In this document: piece by piece, positions 1 through 6,689 of the stretch | Layout of the letters: the number at the start of each line of letters is the position of its first letter | Position numbering within the stretch: the stretch's first letter is position 1 | From: JABDGC01 sp964466595 | GTDB taxonomy: Bacteria > Pseudomonadota > Gammaproteobacteria > DSM-16500 | Length of the DNA: 12,385 bases | Assembly: GCA_964466595.1 (NCBI GenBank) | Contig: CAYXNR010000059.1 | Location: 1-12,385, forward strand | Direction of reading: 5' to 3' | Notes under the pieces: generated by a model | Database searches by the model: none | What the model was told of the DNA's origin: nothing | What the model saw: the letters and a program-made list of their open reading frames with translations, nothing else | Position numbers and translations under genes: made by a program

Positions 1-10
1 ACGTGAATGG

Positions 11-50
11 TTACAAATATACAAAACCTACTACAAATATACAAAACCCA
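11..50. repeat. 20-bp tandem duplication
   Basis: Two adjacent 20-base copies (11-30 and 31-50) differ only at their first and 19th bases. They share the AT-rich core TACAAATATACAAAACC. The repeat ends two bases before the stop codon of the DegQ-like gene, so it is its immediate 3' flank. The bases before position 11 do not continue the pattern, so the array is two copies only. It forms no hairpin and no obvious terminator. Its origin is unknown; slippage is the simplest explanation. Confidence 0.8.
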
Positions 51-52
51 CT

Positions 53-1408
53 CTAAGCCTCATGCGTAATAACCAAAAAGATAGCGCCTGCTCCACGCAA
101 GATATTAAGAAGCAGTGTGCTTTCGGCCTTAGTGGCAACTGCTTTTAATTGATCAATAGTCGTTACTTTTTCTTGGTTAGCAGAAATGATCACATCACCG
201 GGACGTAAATCAGCCTGCCAAGCATTGCTTTCCGGATCAATACCCAAAACAAGAATGCCCTCTACATTTCCATGCAAGGGACTCACTTCCCGATAATTTT
301 TAAGCTCTATTCCATAGAGGAAGGGATCTTTCGATTGAATAGCCTCAGTTCGTTTTTTGGGATCTAAGAGAATAGCCGAAACGGTTAGCGGTTTATTATC
401 ACGAATAATATTAAGAGTAATCTTAGAATTAACACGCAAGAAGCCAATCGTATTAATCACATCACTGGCATTTTTAACATCACTACCATTTACAGCGGTA
501 ACAATATCATTCACATGTAAGCCAGCTTGTTCGGCCGGAGAATAGGGTTGAACCATGCTTATTGCTGCACCCTGTGTAGCTGTCGTATGAAAGGCATCTG
601 CTAAATCCGGCGTTAAATCTTGTGTCACAATGCCAAGTACGCCACGTTGAACATTGCCATATTGAATCAACTGATCCATGATGCTTTTTGCCATGTTGGC
701 AGGAATAGCAAAACCAATGCCAATACTGCCTCGATTGGGTGCCAAGATTGCTGTATTCAGGCCGACCAACTCACCCTGCATGTCCACCAAGGCTCCGCCG
801 GAATTGCCGGGATTAATGGGCGCATCGGTTTGAATAAAGTTTTCATAGTTTTCGATGCCGAGGGTTGTTCTACCTAAGGCACTGACAATACCGGCTGTAA
901 CCGTTTGGCTCAGCCCAAAGGGATTGCCGATAGCAGCCACCACATCACCGACTTTGAGTTTATTCGAATCGGCTAGGGGAATAGCTGTGAGATTCTTTGC
1001 TTTGATTTGCAGTAAGGCAATATCAGAAGGTTTATCTATGCCGACCATTTTGGCGGAATAATGACGTCCATCACCTAGAGTAATGGTAATCGTTTGCGCA
1101 TCATTCACCACATGGGCATTCGTTAAGATGTAGCCCTTGTCTGCATTGACAATGACGCCAGAGGCAACAGACATCACCTTATCCGTCGGTGCTACATTTT
1201 GTCCGCTTTTTTCGCGTTGCTTTTCCATTTCCCGCAAGACGCTATAATCAGTCACTTTAATTTGTGCTTTGATATTCACAATTGCAGGCAAAACTTTTTG
1301 CAACATCGGCGCAATACTATTATCCATCGGCATGGTGGCATAGGCAGCGCTTGTGAGGAAAGAAGAGAGGAGCCAAAAAGCAGAAAGTAGCTGAATGAAT
1401 TTTTTCAT
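53..1408 (-). CDS. degQ: DegQ/DegP-type periplasmic serine endoprotease
   Basis: This is an HtrA-family protease and chaperone that degrades misfolded envelope proteins in the periplasm. The 451-residue product starts with a Sec signal peptide (KK, then a hydrophobic stretch; likely cleavage after AYA, residue 24). A trypsin-like domain follows with the full triad: His99 in TNAHVV, Asp129 in DIALLQI and Ser203 in GNSGGAL. Two PDZ domains lie at about 257-345 and 360-445. Length and the short loop between residues 50 and 80 suit DegQ (about 455 aa) better than DegP, but the two cannot be separated firmly; MucD is a further name for such proteins. The ATG start is supported by AGAAGGAA about 7 bases upstream and by the signal peptide. 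It is a single gene with its own promoter; pgeF upstream is co-directional but separated by a 285-base repeat-bearing gap. Confidence 0.93.
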   Translation of the reverse strand: MKKFIQLLSAFWLLSSFLTSAAYATMPMDNSIAPMLQKVLPAIVNIKAQIKVTDYSVLREMEKQREKSGQNVAPTDKVMSVASGVIVNADKGYILTNAHVVNDAQTITITLGDGRHYSAKMVGIDKPSDIALLQIKAKNLTAIPLADSNKLKVGDVVAAIGNPFGLSQTVTAGIVSALGRTTLGIENYENFIQTDAPINPGNSGGALVDMQGELVGLNTAILAPNRGSIGIGFAIPANMAKSIMDQLIQYGNVQRGVLGIVTQDLTPDLADAFHTTATQGAAISMVQPYSPAEQAGLHVNDIVTAVNGSDVKNASDVINTIGFLRVNSKITLNIIRDNKPLTVSAILLDPKKRTEAIQSKDPFLYGIELKNYREVSPLHGNVEGILVLGIDPESNAWQADLRPGDVIISANQEKVTTIDQLKAVATKAESTLLLNILRGAGAIFLVITHEA

Positions 1409-1433
1409 TAAACTGTTCCTTCTATTTATCTAA

Positions 1434-1462
1434 ATTATGGAGAAATAAAAAAAATATAACAA
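1434..1462 (-). promoter_or_regulatory. Predicted sigma-70 promoter of degQ-like gene
   Basis: Read on the minus strand, a -35 box TTGTTA (1457-1462, 4 of 6 consensus) is followed after exactly 17 bases by a -10 box CATAAT (1434-1439, 5 of 6). Transcription would start near 1427, leaving a leader of about 19 bases that holds the AGAAGGAA ribosome binding site. The spacer is a T-rich run. The -35 box overlaps the first two bases of the direct repeat that borders the neighbouring repeat element, so that element ends directly upstream. No extracytoplasmic-stress promoter was recognised. Confidence 0.6.
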
Positions 1463-1490
1463 GTGGTTCTCTGTGCGGTACAAAAATCAT

Positions 1491-1549
1491 TTTTGTCATT
1501 CTGAGCGCATTATTGTCATTCTGAGTGTATTATTGTCATTCTGAGCGCA
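1491..1549. repeat. Three tandem half-hairpin units, period 20
   Basis: The core TGTCATTCTGAG recurs at 1494, 1514 and 1534, giving a period of exactly 20 bases. The first and third units end in CGCA and the second in TGTA. Each unit is the left half of the CTGAGC-type hairpin; only the third is followed by its right half (GCGAAGAATCT, 1550-1560). The units join in what would be the hairpin loop. Confidence 0.85.
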
Positions 1550-1604
1550 GCGAAGAATCTGTATCTCATTGATAATTCAGATCCTTCGCTACGCTCAGAA
1601 TGAC
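1535..1604. repeat. Dispersed palindromic repeat, large hairpin
   Basis: Two 26-base arms (1535-1560 and 1579-1604) are inverted copies with two mismatches, around an 18-base spacer. Each arm can also fold alone: a 5-bp stem ATTCT/AGAAT with an 11-base loop (1538-1558), and ATCCT/AGAAT in the other copy (1581-1601). The motif is of the kind dispersed between genes in many bacterial genomes. Read through in frame it gives the familiar spurious peptide containing HSERSE and FFAALRMT. It could end transcription leaving pgeF, but lacks a clear T tract. Confidence 0.85.
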
Positions 1605-1693
1605 AATTGGGAGCGCATTTAATTTTTGTACCGTACAGAATAAGTGGTTTTATTCTAATGCAAACAGCAAACCCAGATTTGATCAAAATCAGA

Positions 1694-2431
1694 TCAACCC
1701 TCAAGCCAAATCAGACTAGCCATCCGTCCTGTTTTTCCCTTGTCCCGCCGATAGGAAAAAAATTTGTCTTGATCCGTATAGGTACAAAATTGGCCGCCAA
1801 AAATTTGCCCCACACCCAAGGCTCGTAATTGCAGACGAGCCAATTCGTAGAGATTAGCCAACCAAGTCGTGGGCGAGGTCTTTTTAAAAGCAAGCTGATT
1901 AGCATCATCAAGGCTCTTAAAAATTTCAAAAACCTCTTCTCCCACCTCATATTTTTGCGGTCCAATAGCCGGGCCCAGCCAAGCTAAGAGGCTATGATTA
2001 TCCAAGGCCAGTTTTTCAAGGGTGTTAGCGATGATCCCTTTAGCTAAACCTCGCCAGCCGGCATGAATAGCTGCAGCATGATGGCCTGTTTGATCGCACA
2101 ATAAAATGGGTAAACAGTCTGCTGTGACGATGGCACAAACCTGTCCGCTTTCTCGGGTGAAGCTTGCGTCTGCTTCAAGCTCGCGATTGCAAGGCAGGGC
2201 TTCAAGCACTCGGGTACTATGCGTTTGCTTAAGCCAGATTGGTTCTGCGGGTAGTTCGAGAAGCTGGCGTAATTGACGACGATTGTTTTGGACGGCTTCA
2301 TGTTGGTCTTCTACATTGAGAGCTACATTAAAGCTGTCATAGGGCGCAAGACTATTACCAACATGGCGTAAACTACTAAAAGCTTTAATGTGTGTTGGCG
2401 CCGGCCATTCAGGCTGAATAAAGTAGGTCAT
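1694..2431 (-). CDS. pgeF: Peptidoglycan editing factor PgeF (YfiH, laccase-domain family)
   Basis: Members of this family (YfiH, formerly called polyphenol oxidase or multicopper laccase) are cytosolic enzymes that in E. coli keep wrong amino acids out of peptidoglycan precursors; homologues have purine-nucleoside activities. The 245-residue length is normal. The metal and active-site residues are visible as His71 in KQTHSTRV, Cys106 in TADCLPIL and His123 in IHAGWRG, almost at the E. coli positions. The C-terminal block SYRRDKGKTGRMASLIW is typical. The start is preceded by CAAGGT inside the end of rluD, and only three bases separate the two genes, so they are co-transcribed and probably translationally coupled. 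rluD-yfiH is also the order in E. coli. All motifs are intact. Confidence 0.95.
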   Translation of the reverse strand: MTYFIQPEWPAPTHIKAFSSLRHVGNSLAPYDSFNVALNVEDQHEAVQNNRRQLRQLLELPAEPIWLKQTHSTRVLEALPCNRELEADASFTRESGQVCAIVTADCLPILLCDQTGHHAAAIHAGWRGLAKGIIANTLEKLALDNHSLLAWLGPAIGPQKYEVGEEVFEIFKSLDDANQLAFKKTSPTTWLANLYELARLQLRALGVGQIFGGQFCTYTDQDKFFSYRRDKGKTGRMASLIWLEG

Positions 2432-2434
2432 GAG

Positions 2435-3412
2435 TTACCTTGACTTATTTTCTTTATGAAATAAAAATGAATCTTCGCGTAAACAAGCTAAGAGCTTTTG
2501 AAAATCCTCTGGTAGTTCTATCTTCCATATTCTTTCCTCTCCGGTCAAGGGATGGATGAAACCGATTTCATCGGCATGTAAAGCCTGATGCTTAAATTGC
2601 TGCAAAGCATTTGTGAGTGCCATCGAAGCTGCTTTGGGAAGGCGTAAGCGTTCTCCATAGGTAGCATCACCAATAATGGGATGTTGAATATAGGCCATAT
2701 GAACACGAATTTGATGCGTTCGACCTGTTTCGAGACGAACCTTGAGATGAGTATGCGCACGGAATTTTTCTATAATCCGATAATGCGTGATAGCCGGGCG
2801 TCCTGTTTCAACGATGGCCATATGCTTGCGATGGATGGGATGTCTTGCGATAGGCGCCTCAATAGTTCCCCCGCTGATGAGTGTACCGCTCACAATGGTT
2901 TGATATTCACGATGCAAGCTGCGAGCTTTTAATTGTCTGCTAAGCTTGTGATAGGCAGCTAGGGTTTTTGCAATAACCACTAAGCCCGAGGTATCTTTAT
3001 CCAGACGATGAATGAGCCCTGCGCGCGGAAGACTTTCCAAGCTGGGATCGTGATGCAGCAGCGCATTGACGAGAGTATTGTCAGGATTGCCATTACCTGG
3101 ATGTACAATCAGACCGATTGGTTTATTAACGATGATGACAGCCTCATCTTCAAAAATGATCTTGAGCGGAAGTGCTTGTGCCGCCCAACTCGTTTTGGCT
3201 TCCAATTGAGTATCAATGCTCAGGATTTCCCCGCCCGAGACCAAGGTCTTGGGCTTCACTTTTTTGTTATTCAAGGTGGCTTCGCCGGTCTTGAGCCAGT
3301 TTTGGATCATCACCCGCGAATAGTCAGGTAAAAGTTTGGCTAATACTTGATCAAGCCGTTGGCCGCTTGCTTCTTCGGGAAGAACCAGTCTGTGCTGAAT
3401 TTTTTTAATCAT
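2435..3412 (-). CDS. rluD: 23S rRNA pseudouridine synthase RluD
   Basis: RluD converts uridines 1911, 1915 and 1917 (E. coli numbering) in helix 69 of 23S rRNA to pseudouridine. The protein has an N-terminal S4 RNA-binding domain (about residues 15-75) followed by the RluA-type catalytic domain with HRLDKDTSG, where Asp138 is the catalytic aspartate. The reading frame is open upstream to 3550, but that extension has no family resemblance and would run into bamD. The ATG at 3410-3412 gives 325 residues, matching E. coli RluD (326 aa, Asp139). An ATG three codons earlier (3419-3421) is the alternative; neither has a strong ribosome binding site. The gene leads the rluD-pgeF operon and diverges from bamD across 70 bases. 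RluA or RluC paralogues are less likely given length and neighbours. Confidence 0.94.
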   Translation of the reverse strand: MIKKIQHRLVLPEEASGQRLDQVLAKLLPDYSRVMIQNWLKTGEATLNNKKVKPKTLVSGGEILSIDTQLEAKTSWAAQALPLKIIFEDEAVIIVNKPIGLIVHPGNGNPDNTLVNALLHHDPSLESLPRAGLIHRLDKDTSGLVVIAKTLAAYHKLSRQLKARSLHREYQTIVSGTLISGGTIEAPIARHPIHRKHMAIVETGRPAITHYRIIEKFRAHTHLKVRLETGRTHQIRVHMAYIQHPIIGDATYGERLRLPKAASMALTNALQQFKHQALHADEIGFIHPLTGEERIWKIELPEDFQKLLACLREDSFLFHKENKSR

Positions 3413-3482
3413 CGCTTTCATTGCGTGAATGATGACAGATTTTTGTTTACAATGCACCCGAGAATTCGAGAAGGTAGATGCT
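3413..3482. promoter_or_regulatory. Divergent rluD/bamD control region
   Basis: These 70 bases must hold the start signals of both rluD (minus) and bamD (plus). For bamD, TACAAT at 3448-3453 is a fair -10 box, but no -35 box sits at standard distance; TTGCGT (3421-3426) is 21 bases away. A GAAGG ribosome binding site for bamD lies at 3470-3474. For rluD only a weak pair was seen. The promoters are therefore inferred from gene arrangement more than from clear boxes. Confidence 0.4.
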
Positions 3483-4253
3483 ATGTTAAAAATGATCATA
3501 ACTGTTTGCTTGCTAGGGCTAGGCTTAATTTTGTCCTCTTGCGCAAGCAAGACCGGCCCGGCTGAGGCCTATAAAGGAGAGACACCCAAGCAGATTTTTA
3601 AGGCCGGTGAGCTGGATATGAATAAGGGCGATTATTCCGAAGCGATTAAGCGTTTTGAAGCCTTAGAGGTGCAGTATCCTCTAGAGCGAGAAACAGAACT
3701 AGCCGAGGTCCAGCTGGTCTACGCCTATTATCGCAAAGAAGACTATGCCTTAGCGATTGCAGCAGCCGATCGCTTTACTCGCCTTTATCCCATGAGCCAA
3801 TATACAGCTTATGTCTATTTTGTTCAGGGATTGTCAGAATATCTACAGCATCAGGGAGTCTTAGATCGTCTATTTTCCGTGGATTTAGCGAAGCGTGATT
3901 TGCTGCCCCTCAAAAAAGCCTTTCTTGATTTTTCGACGATTGTAGAGCGTTTTCCAAGCAGCCCCTATGCGCCCATGGCTCATCAATATATGACTTATTT
4001 GCGCAACATGATGGCCAGGCATCAACTGCAACTCGCGCAGTTTTATTATGAGCGAAAAGCCTACCTTGCTGCGATTAATCGTGCCAATGGCTTAATTCAG
4101 CATTATCAAGGCGCACCAGCTGTGCCCCAAGCTCTGGTATTGATGGTAAAAGCTTATCGCGCGCTTCACCTCGGACAAGAAGAGAAAGATGCTTTAGCTT
4201 TATTACAATATAATTATCCAGATTCAGCTTATTTGAGGGAGGCGAGAGGCTAG
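3483..4253 (+). CDS. bamD: Outer membrane assembly lipoprotein BamD (ComL)
   Basis: BamD is the essential lipoprotein partner of BamA in the complex that inserts beta-barrel proteins into the outer membrane. The chosen start (ATG at 3483, GAAGG 8 bases upstream) gives 256 residues with a lipoprotein signal peptide ending in the lipobox LSSC; Cys20 would be lipidated, and Ala at +2 fits outer-membrane sorting. The mature part is built of TPR-like helical repeats: an early KAGELDMNKGDYSEAIKRF repeat, QLVYAYYRKEDYALAIAA next, then the LAKRDLLPLKKAFLDF region characteristic of BamD. Length is close to E. coli BamD (245 aa). The frame is open from 3429, but starting there would bury the signal peptide. 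It diverges from rluD as in E. coli and converges on nadE, three bases between stop codons. Confidence 0.95.
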   Translation: MLKMIITVCLLGLGLILSSCASKTGPAEAYKGETPKQIFKAGELDMNKGDYSEAIKRFEALEVQYPLERETELAEVQLVYAYYRKEDYALAIAAADRFTRLYPMSQYTAYVYFVQGLSEYLQHQGVLDRLFSVDLAKRDLLPLKKAFLDFSTIVERFPSSPYAPMAHQYMTYLRNMMARHQLQLAQFYYERKAYLAAINRANGLIQHYQGAPAVPQALVLMVKAYRALHLGQEEKDALALLQYNYPDSAYLREARG

Positions 4254-4256
4254 AAT

Positions 4257-5879
4257 TTAGCCCTTAAACCCCGAAGTAATCGGATAGCGTCTGTCCTTGC
4301 CAAAGGCTTTTAAATTTAACCTGACTCCCACAGGGGCTTGTCTGCGCTTATACTCATTTTGAGCAATGCTTCGTGCAACCTTCGTCACGATTTCTTTATT
4401 AAAGCCGAGGGCGATTATTTCTTCTAAGCTTTTTTCTTGATTCAAATAGAGATCCAAGATCTGATCTAAGAGAGAGTAGGGTGGGAGACTATCCTCATCC
4501 TTCTGGTTTGGAGCAAGCTCAGCAGTGGGTGCGCGTGTCAGTGTTGCTTCTGGGATAGCAGCGGATAGTTGGTTACGATAGCGAGCGAGGGTATAAACCA
4601 TGGTTTTAGGAACATCCATGAGAACAGCGAAGCCGCCGGCCATATCTCCGTAAAGCGTGGTGTAGCCTACGGCTAATTCACTACGATTACCAGTTGTTAA
4701 AACAAGCTTTCCGCTTTTATTAGATAGAGCCATTAAAAGAACGCCACGACAGCGTGCTTGTAAATTTTCTTCAGTCACATCGGTTTTCTTGCCTGCAAAA
4801 CTTGGTGCTAGGGTTTGTAAGAAACTGTTATAGCTTGCTTCAATATCTAGTGTTTCCATTGCAAGTCCCAGGTTTTCTGTGACTTGCAGCGCCTCCTGGT
4901 GGCTTCGTTCTGCTGTATAGCGTGAGGGCATGAAGACGGCCGTGACGCGCGAGGGGCCAAGGGCATCCACAGCAATAGCTAAAGTAAGAGCAGAATCAAT
5001 TCCGCCTGACACGCCAATCAAAACGCCGGGAAACTTATTTTTTTCCACATAATCGCGAACGCCTAAAACCAAGCTTTTATATAATTTTTCTTCGGTAGAA
5101 GGGTTGGAGAAGGGGATGGTGTTGATCTTGATTTCGCTCTTACCCACCTCAAAGTCGATGGGATGTAAAACCTCACCATAGAAGCCTGCGATTTGACGAA
5201 GGCAGCCTTGCTCATCGATCACAAGAGAACCACCATCGAAAATTAAGCCATCTTGAGCGCCCACTTGATTAGCATAAACAATGGGCAAATGACTGAGCTT
5301 AGCTTGTTTGCGGAGGATAGCGAGGCGTCGTTCATATTTATCGCTTTCAAAGGGCGAAGCATTAGGTGATAAAATCAGGCGGGCGCCTTGCTGCGCTGCC
5401 TCTTGAACTGGACCGGCTTGCCAGAGATCTTCGCAAATGACTAAGCCGACGGGAATGCCGCGAACGGGTAAAACACAGCTAGTATGGCCAGGAACAAAAT
5501 AGCGATCTTCATCAAAAACATCCGAATTAGGTAAATGCTGCTTGGAATAATGTCCCAAGATTTTACCCTCATGAATCAGAGAACAGGCATTCAACAGTCC
5601 TTGTTTGCTGTGTCGCGGATGACCCACAAGGCAATAAATATCAGAAACCGTTTTTTTAAACTGCTGCAACGTTTCTTCTGTGGCAGCGATAAAACTGTTA
5701 CGCAGCAATAAATCTTCCGGTGGATAGCCTGTTAAACTTAATTCAGGAAAAATAATCAGATCTGCCTTAAAAAGATCCTGAGCTACTTTGGTTGCTTGAA
5801 TATGTTTTTGTAAATTAGCTTCCAGGTCGCCGATGAGGAGATTAAGTTGTGCGATGACCACACGTAATTTTTTAGTCAT
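4257..5879 (-). CDS. nadE: Glutamine-dependent NAD+ synthetase
   Basis: NadE catalyses the last step of NAD+ synthesis, the ATP-dependent amidation of nicotinate adenine dinucleotide. This is the two-domain form: an N-terminal nitrilase-like glutaminase domain (about 1-250) with Glu46 (FPELSLTGYPPEDL), Lys113 (HYSKQHLPN) and Cys149 (VICEDLW), joined to a C-terminal synthetase domain with the ATP-binding SGGIDS at 291-296, TTGNRSE and PTAELAPNQKDEDSLPPY. At 540 residues it is about twice the ammonia-dependent E. coli enzyme (275 aa). The ATG at 5877-5879 overlaps the ygfZ stop as TAATG, suggesting coupling, and places MTKKLRVVIAQLN at the N terminus as expected. In-frame ATGs at 5889-5891 and 5895-5897 would add up to six residues; no strong Shine-Dalgarno decides between them. 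pncA, two genes away, feeds the same pathway. Confidence 0.95.
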   Translation of the reverse strand: MTKKLRVVIAQLNLLIGDLEANLQKHIQATKVAQDLFKADLIIFPELSLTGYPPEDLLLRNSFIAATEETLQQFKKTVSDIYCLVGHPRHSKQGLLNACSLIHEGKILGHYSKQHLPNSDVFDEDRYFVPGHTSCVLPVRGIPVGLVICEDLWQAGPVQEAAQQGARLILSPNASPFESDKYERRLAILRKQAKLSHLPIVYANQVGAQDGLIFDGGSLVIDEQGCLRQIAGFYGEVLHPIDFEVGKSEIKINTIPFSNPSTEEKLYKSLVLGVRDYVEKNKFPGVLIGVSGGIDSALTLAIAVDALGPSRVTAVFMPSRYTAERSHQEALQVTENLGLAMETLDIEASYNSFLQTLAPSFAGKKTDVTEENLQARCRGVLLMALSNKSGKLVLTTGNRSELAVGYTTLYGDMAGGFAVLMDVPKTMVYTLARYRNQLSAAIPEATLTRAPTAELAPNQKDEDSLPPYSLLDQILDLYLNQEKSLEEIIALGFNKEIVTKVARSIAQNEYKRRQAPVGVRLNLKAFGKDRRYPITSGFKG

Positions 5880-6613
5880 TATTCTAACCATTCCCATATT
5901 TCGTTTTGTTGTGGATCCAGTCCTAGCACCTTAGAGTAGTAATTCGAGGGGGTGAGGACCAGTAATTGATATAAATTATAACTTATTTGACGATAATCGA
6001 CCAGAGAGCCAACAACGCTCACCGTCTCCAGGTGGCGGAAGTAGAGTTCCCCACCCAGGCGAGGGGAAGCGCTTGTTTGAATGTGAGCGCGATATAGATG
6101 ATTTTTGAGTTTGCCGCGATAGTGCATACGGGCAATAATTTCCTGGCCAGTATAGCAGCCTTTATCCCAGCTCAGCCCGCCCAGTTGATGAAGATTCAGC
6201 TCATGCGGTAGAAATAGAGCGCTCGTTTCCGGATAAATTTGAGGAATGCCTTGGCTCAGATCAAAATAACGCCATTCCTGTGCCGCTCTTGCTCTTAATT
6301 CCTTCGCTTCCTCCTGGGCTTCGCCTAGCATCAATTTGAAAAAAATAGCATATTTCTTTAAGACCCTTAGCGCTAGATCTACCATTGTCTGTGGCAGAAC
6401 AAGATAATAAGTCTCCTCGTGATAGAGAATACGAAACAAAAAAAGAACACGGCCCTGTGGATTGCAGTGAGCCCCTAAACGGCTTTCAGTTTCTGTGACC
6501 TCTTCTAGATTGCAAGTGAGCTGACCTTGCAGAAATTTTTTGGCCTGAAGCCCGCTAATTTTAACTAAGCCAAAAGAGCCAGAGGAGGGAAGTTCTTGCT
6601 TTTGATCGTGCAT
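5879..6613 (-). CDS. ygfZ: Folate-binding Fe-S maintenance protein YgfZ, short form
   Basis: YgfZ proteins resemble the GcvT aminomethyltransferase and use a folate to help maintain certain Fe-S enzymes such as MiaB. The family signature KGCYTGQE is intact at residues 151-158, followed by IARMHYRGK. The N-terminal segment GLVKISGLQAKKFLQGQLT also fits. With the start at 6613 the protein is 244 residues against 326 in E. coli, and the signature comes some 75 residues earlier, so the middle domain is much reduced; no frameshift is evident. The frame is open to 6799, but the extension overlaps pncA and has no family likeness. An ATG at 6650-6652 (13 more residues) is possible; neither start has a good ribosome binding site. 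It leads a two-gene operon with nadE. Confidence 0.88.
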   Translation of the reverse strand: MHDQKQELPSSGSFGLVKISGLQAKKFLQGQLTCNLEEVTETESRLGAHCNPQGRVLFLFRILYHEETYYLVLPQTMVDLALRVLKKYAIFFKLMLGEAQEEAKELRARAAQEWRYFDLSQGIPQIYPETSALFLPHELNLHQLGGLSWDKGCYTGQEIIARMHYRGKLKNHLYRAHIQTSASPRLGGELYFRHLETVSVVGSLVDYRQISYNLYQLLVLTPSNYYSKVLGLDPQQNEIWEWLE

Positions 6614-6689
6614 AATATTAGCAGTTGCTTTTAAAAGGCTTAAAGATAACATAGACCATCTAGATAAGCCATGATGAAGAGGAGCGAGA
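6614..6689. promoter_or_regulatory. Divergent ygfZ/pncA control region
   Basis: These 76 bases separate divergent genes and should hold both promoters. For pncA, TTGCTT (6625-6630) and TAACAT (6647-6652) stand 16 bases apart, a weak sigma-70 pair, and AAGAGGAG at 6677-6684 is a strong ribosome binding site 5 bases before the ATG. For ygfZ no convincing boxes were found. No operator-like inverted repeat was seen. Confidence 0.35.

Larger units (their letters stand above)
1461..1649. mobile_element. MITE-like element with terminal inverted repeats
   Basis: An 18-base sequence at 1470-1487 (TCTGTGCGGTACAAAAAT) returns in inverted form at 1622-1639 with one mismatch, bounding a 170-base segment. 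Just outside, AAGTGGTT occurs at 1461-1468 and again at 1642-1649 as a direct repeat, one and two bases from the inverted repeats. This resembles a target-site duplication. The interior has no credible gene; it holds tandem and palindromic CTGAGC-type repeats. By analogy this is a miniature non-autonomous element, mobilised in trans if at all; no transposase is nearby. Chance duplication of an 8-mer this close to both ends is unlikely, but the small offset from the inverted repeats leaves doubt. Confidence 0.55.

Noticed and set aside
1516..1704. 62-residue minus-strand open frame in the repeat island
   Set aside because: It is a translation of the palindromic repeat (HSERSE ... FFAALRMT), a known spurious product, not a gene.
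3429..3482. Upstream start of bamD
   Set aside because: It would put 18 residues before the lipoprotein signal peptide and overlaps the likely -10 box; ATG 3483 has a ribosome binding site.
3413..3550. N-terminal extension of rluD to an upstream ATG at 3550
   Set aside because: It adds 46 residues without family resemblance, overlaps the bamD start and would shift the catalytic Asp far from its usual position; the 3412 start gives the standard length.
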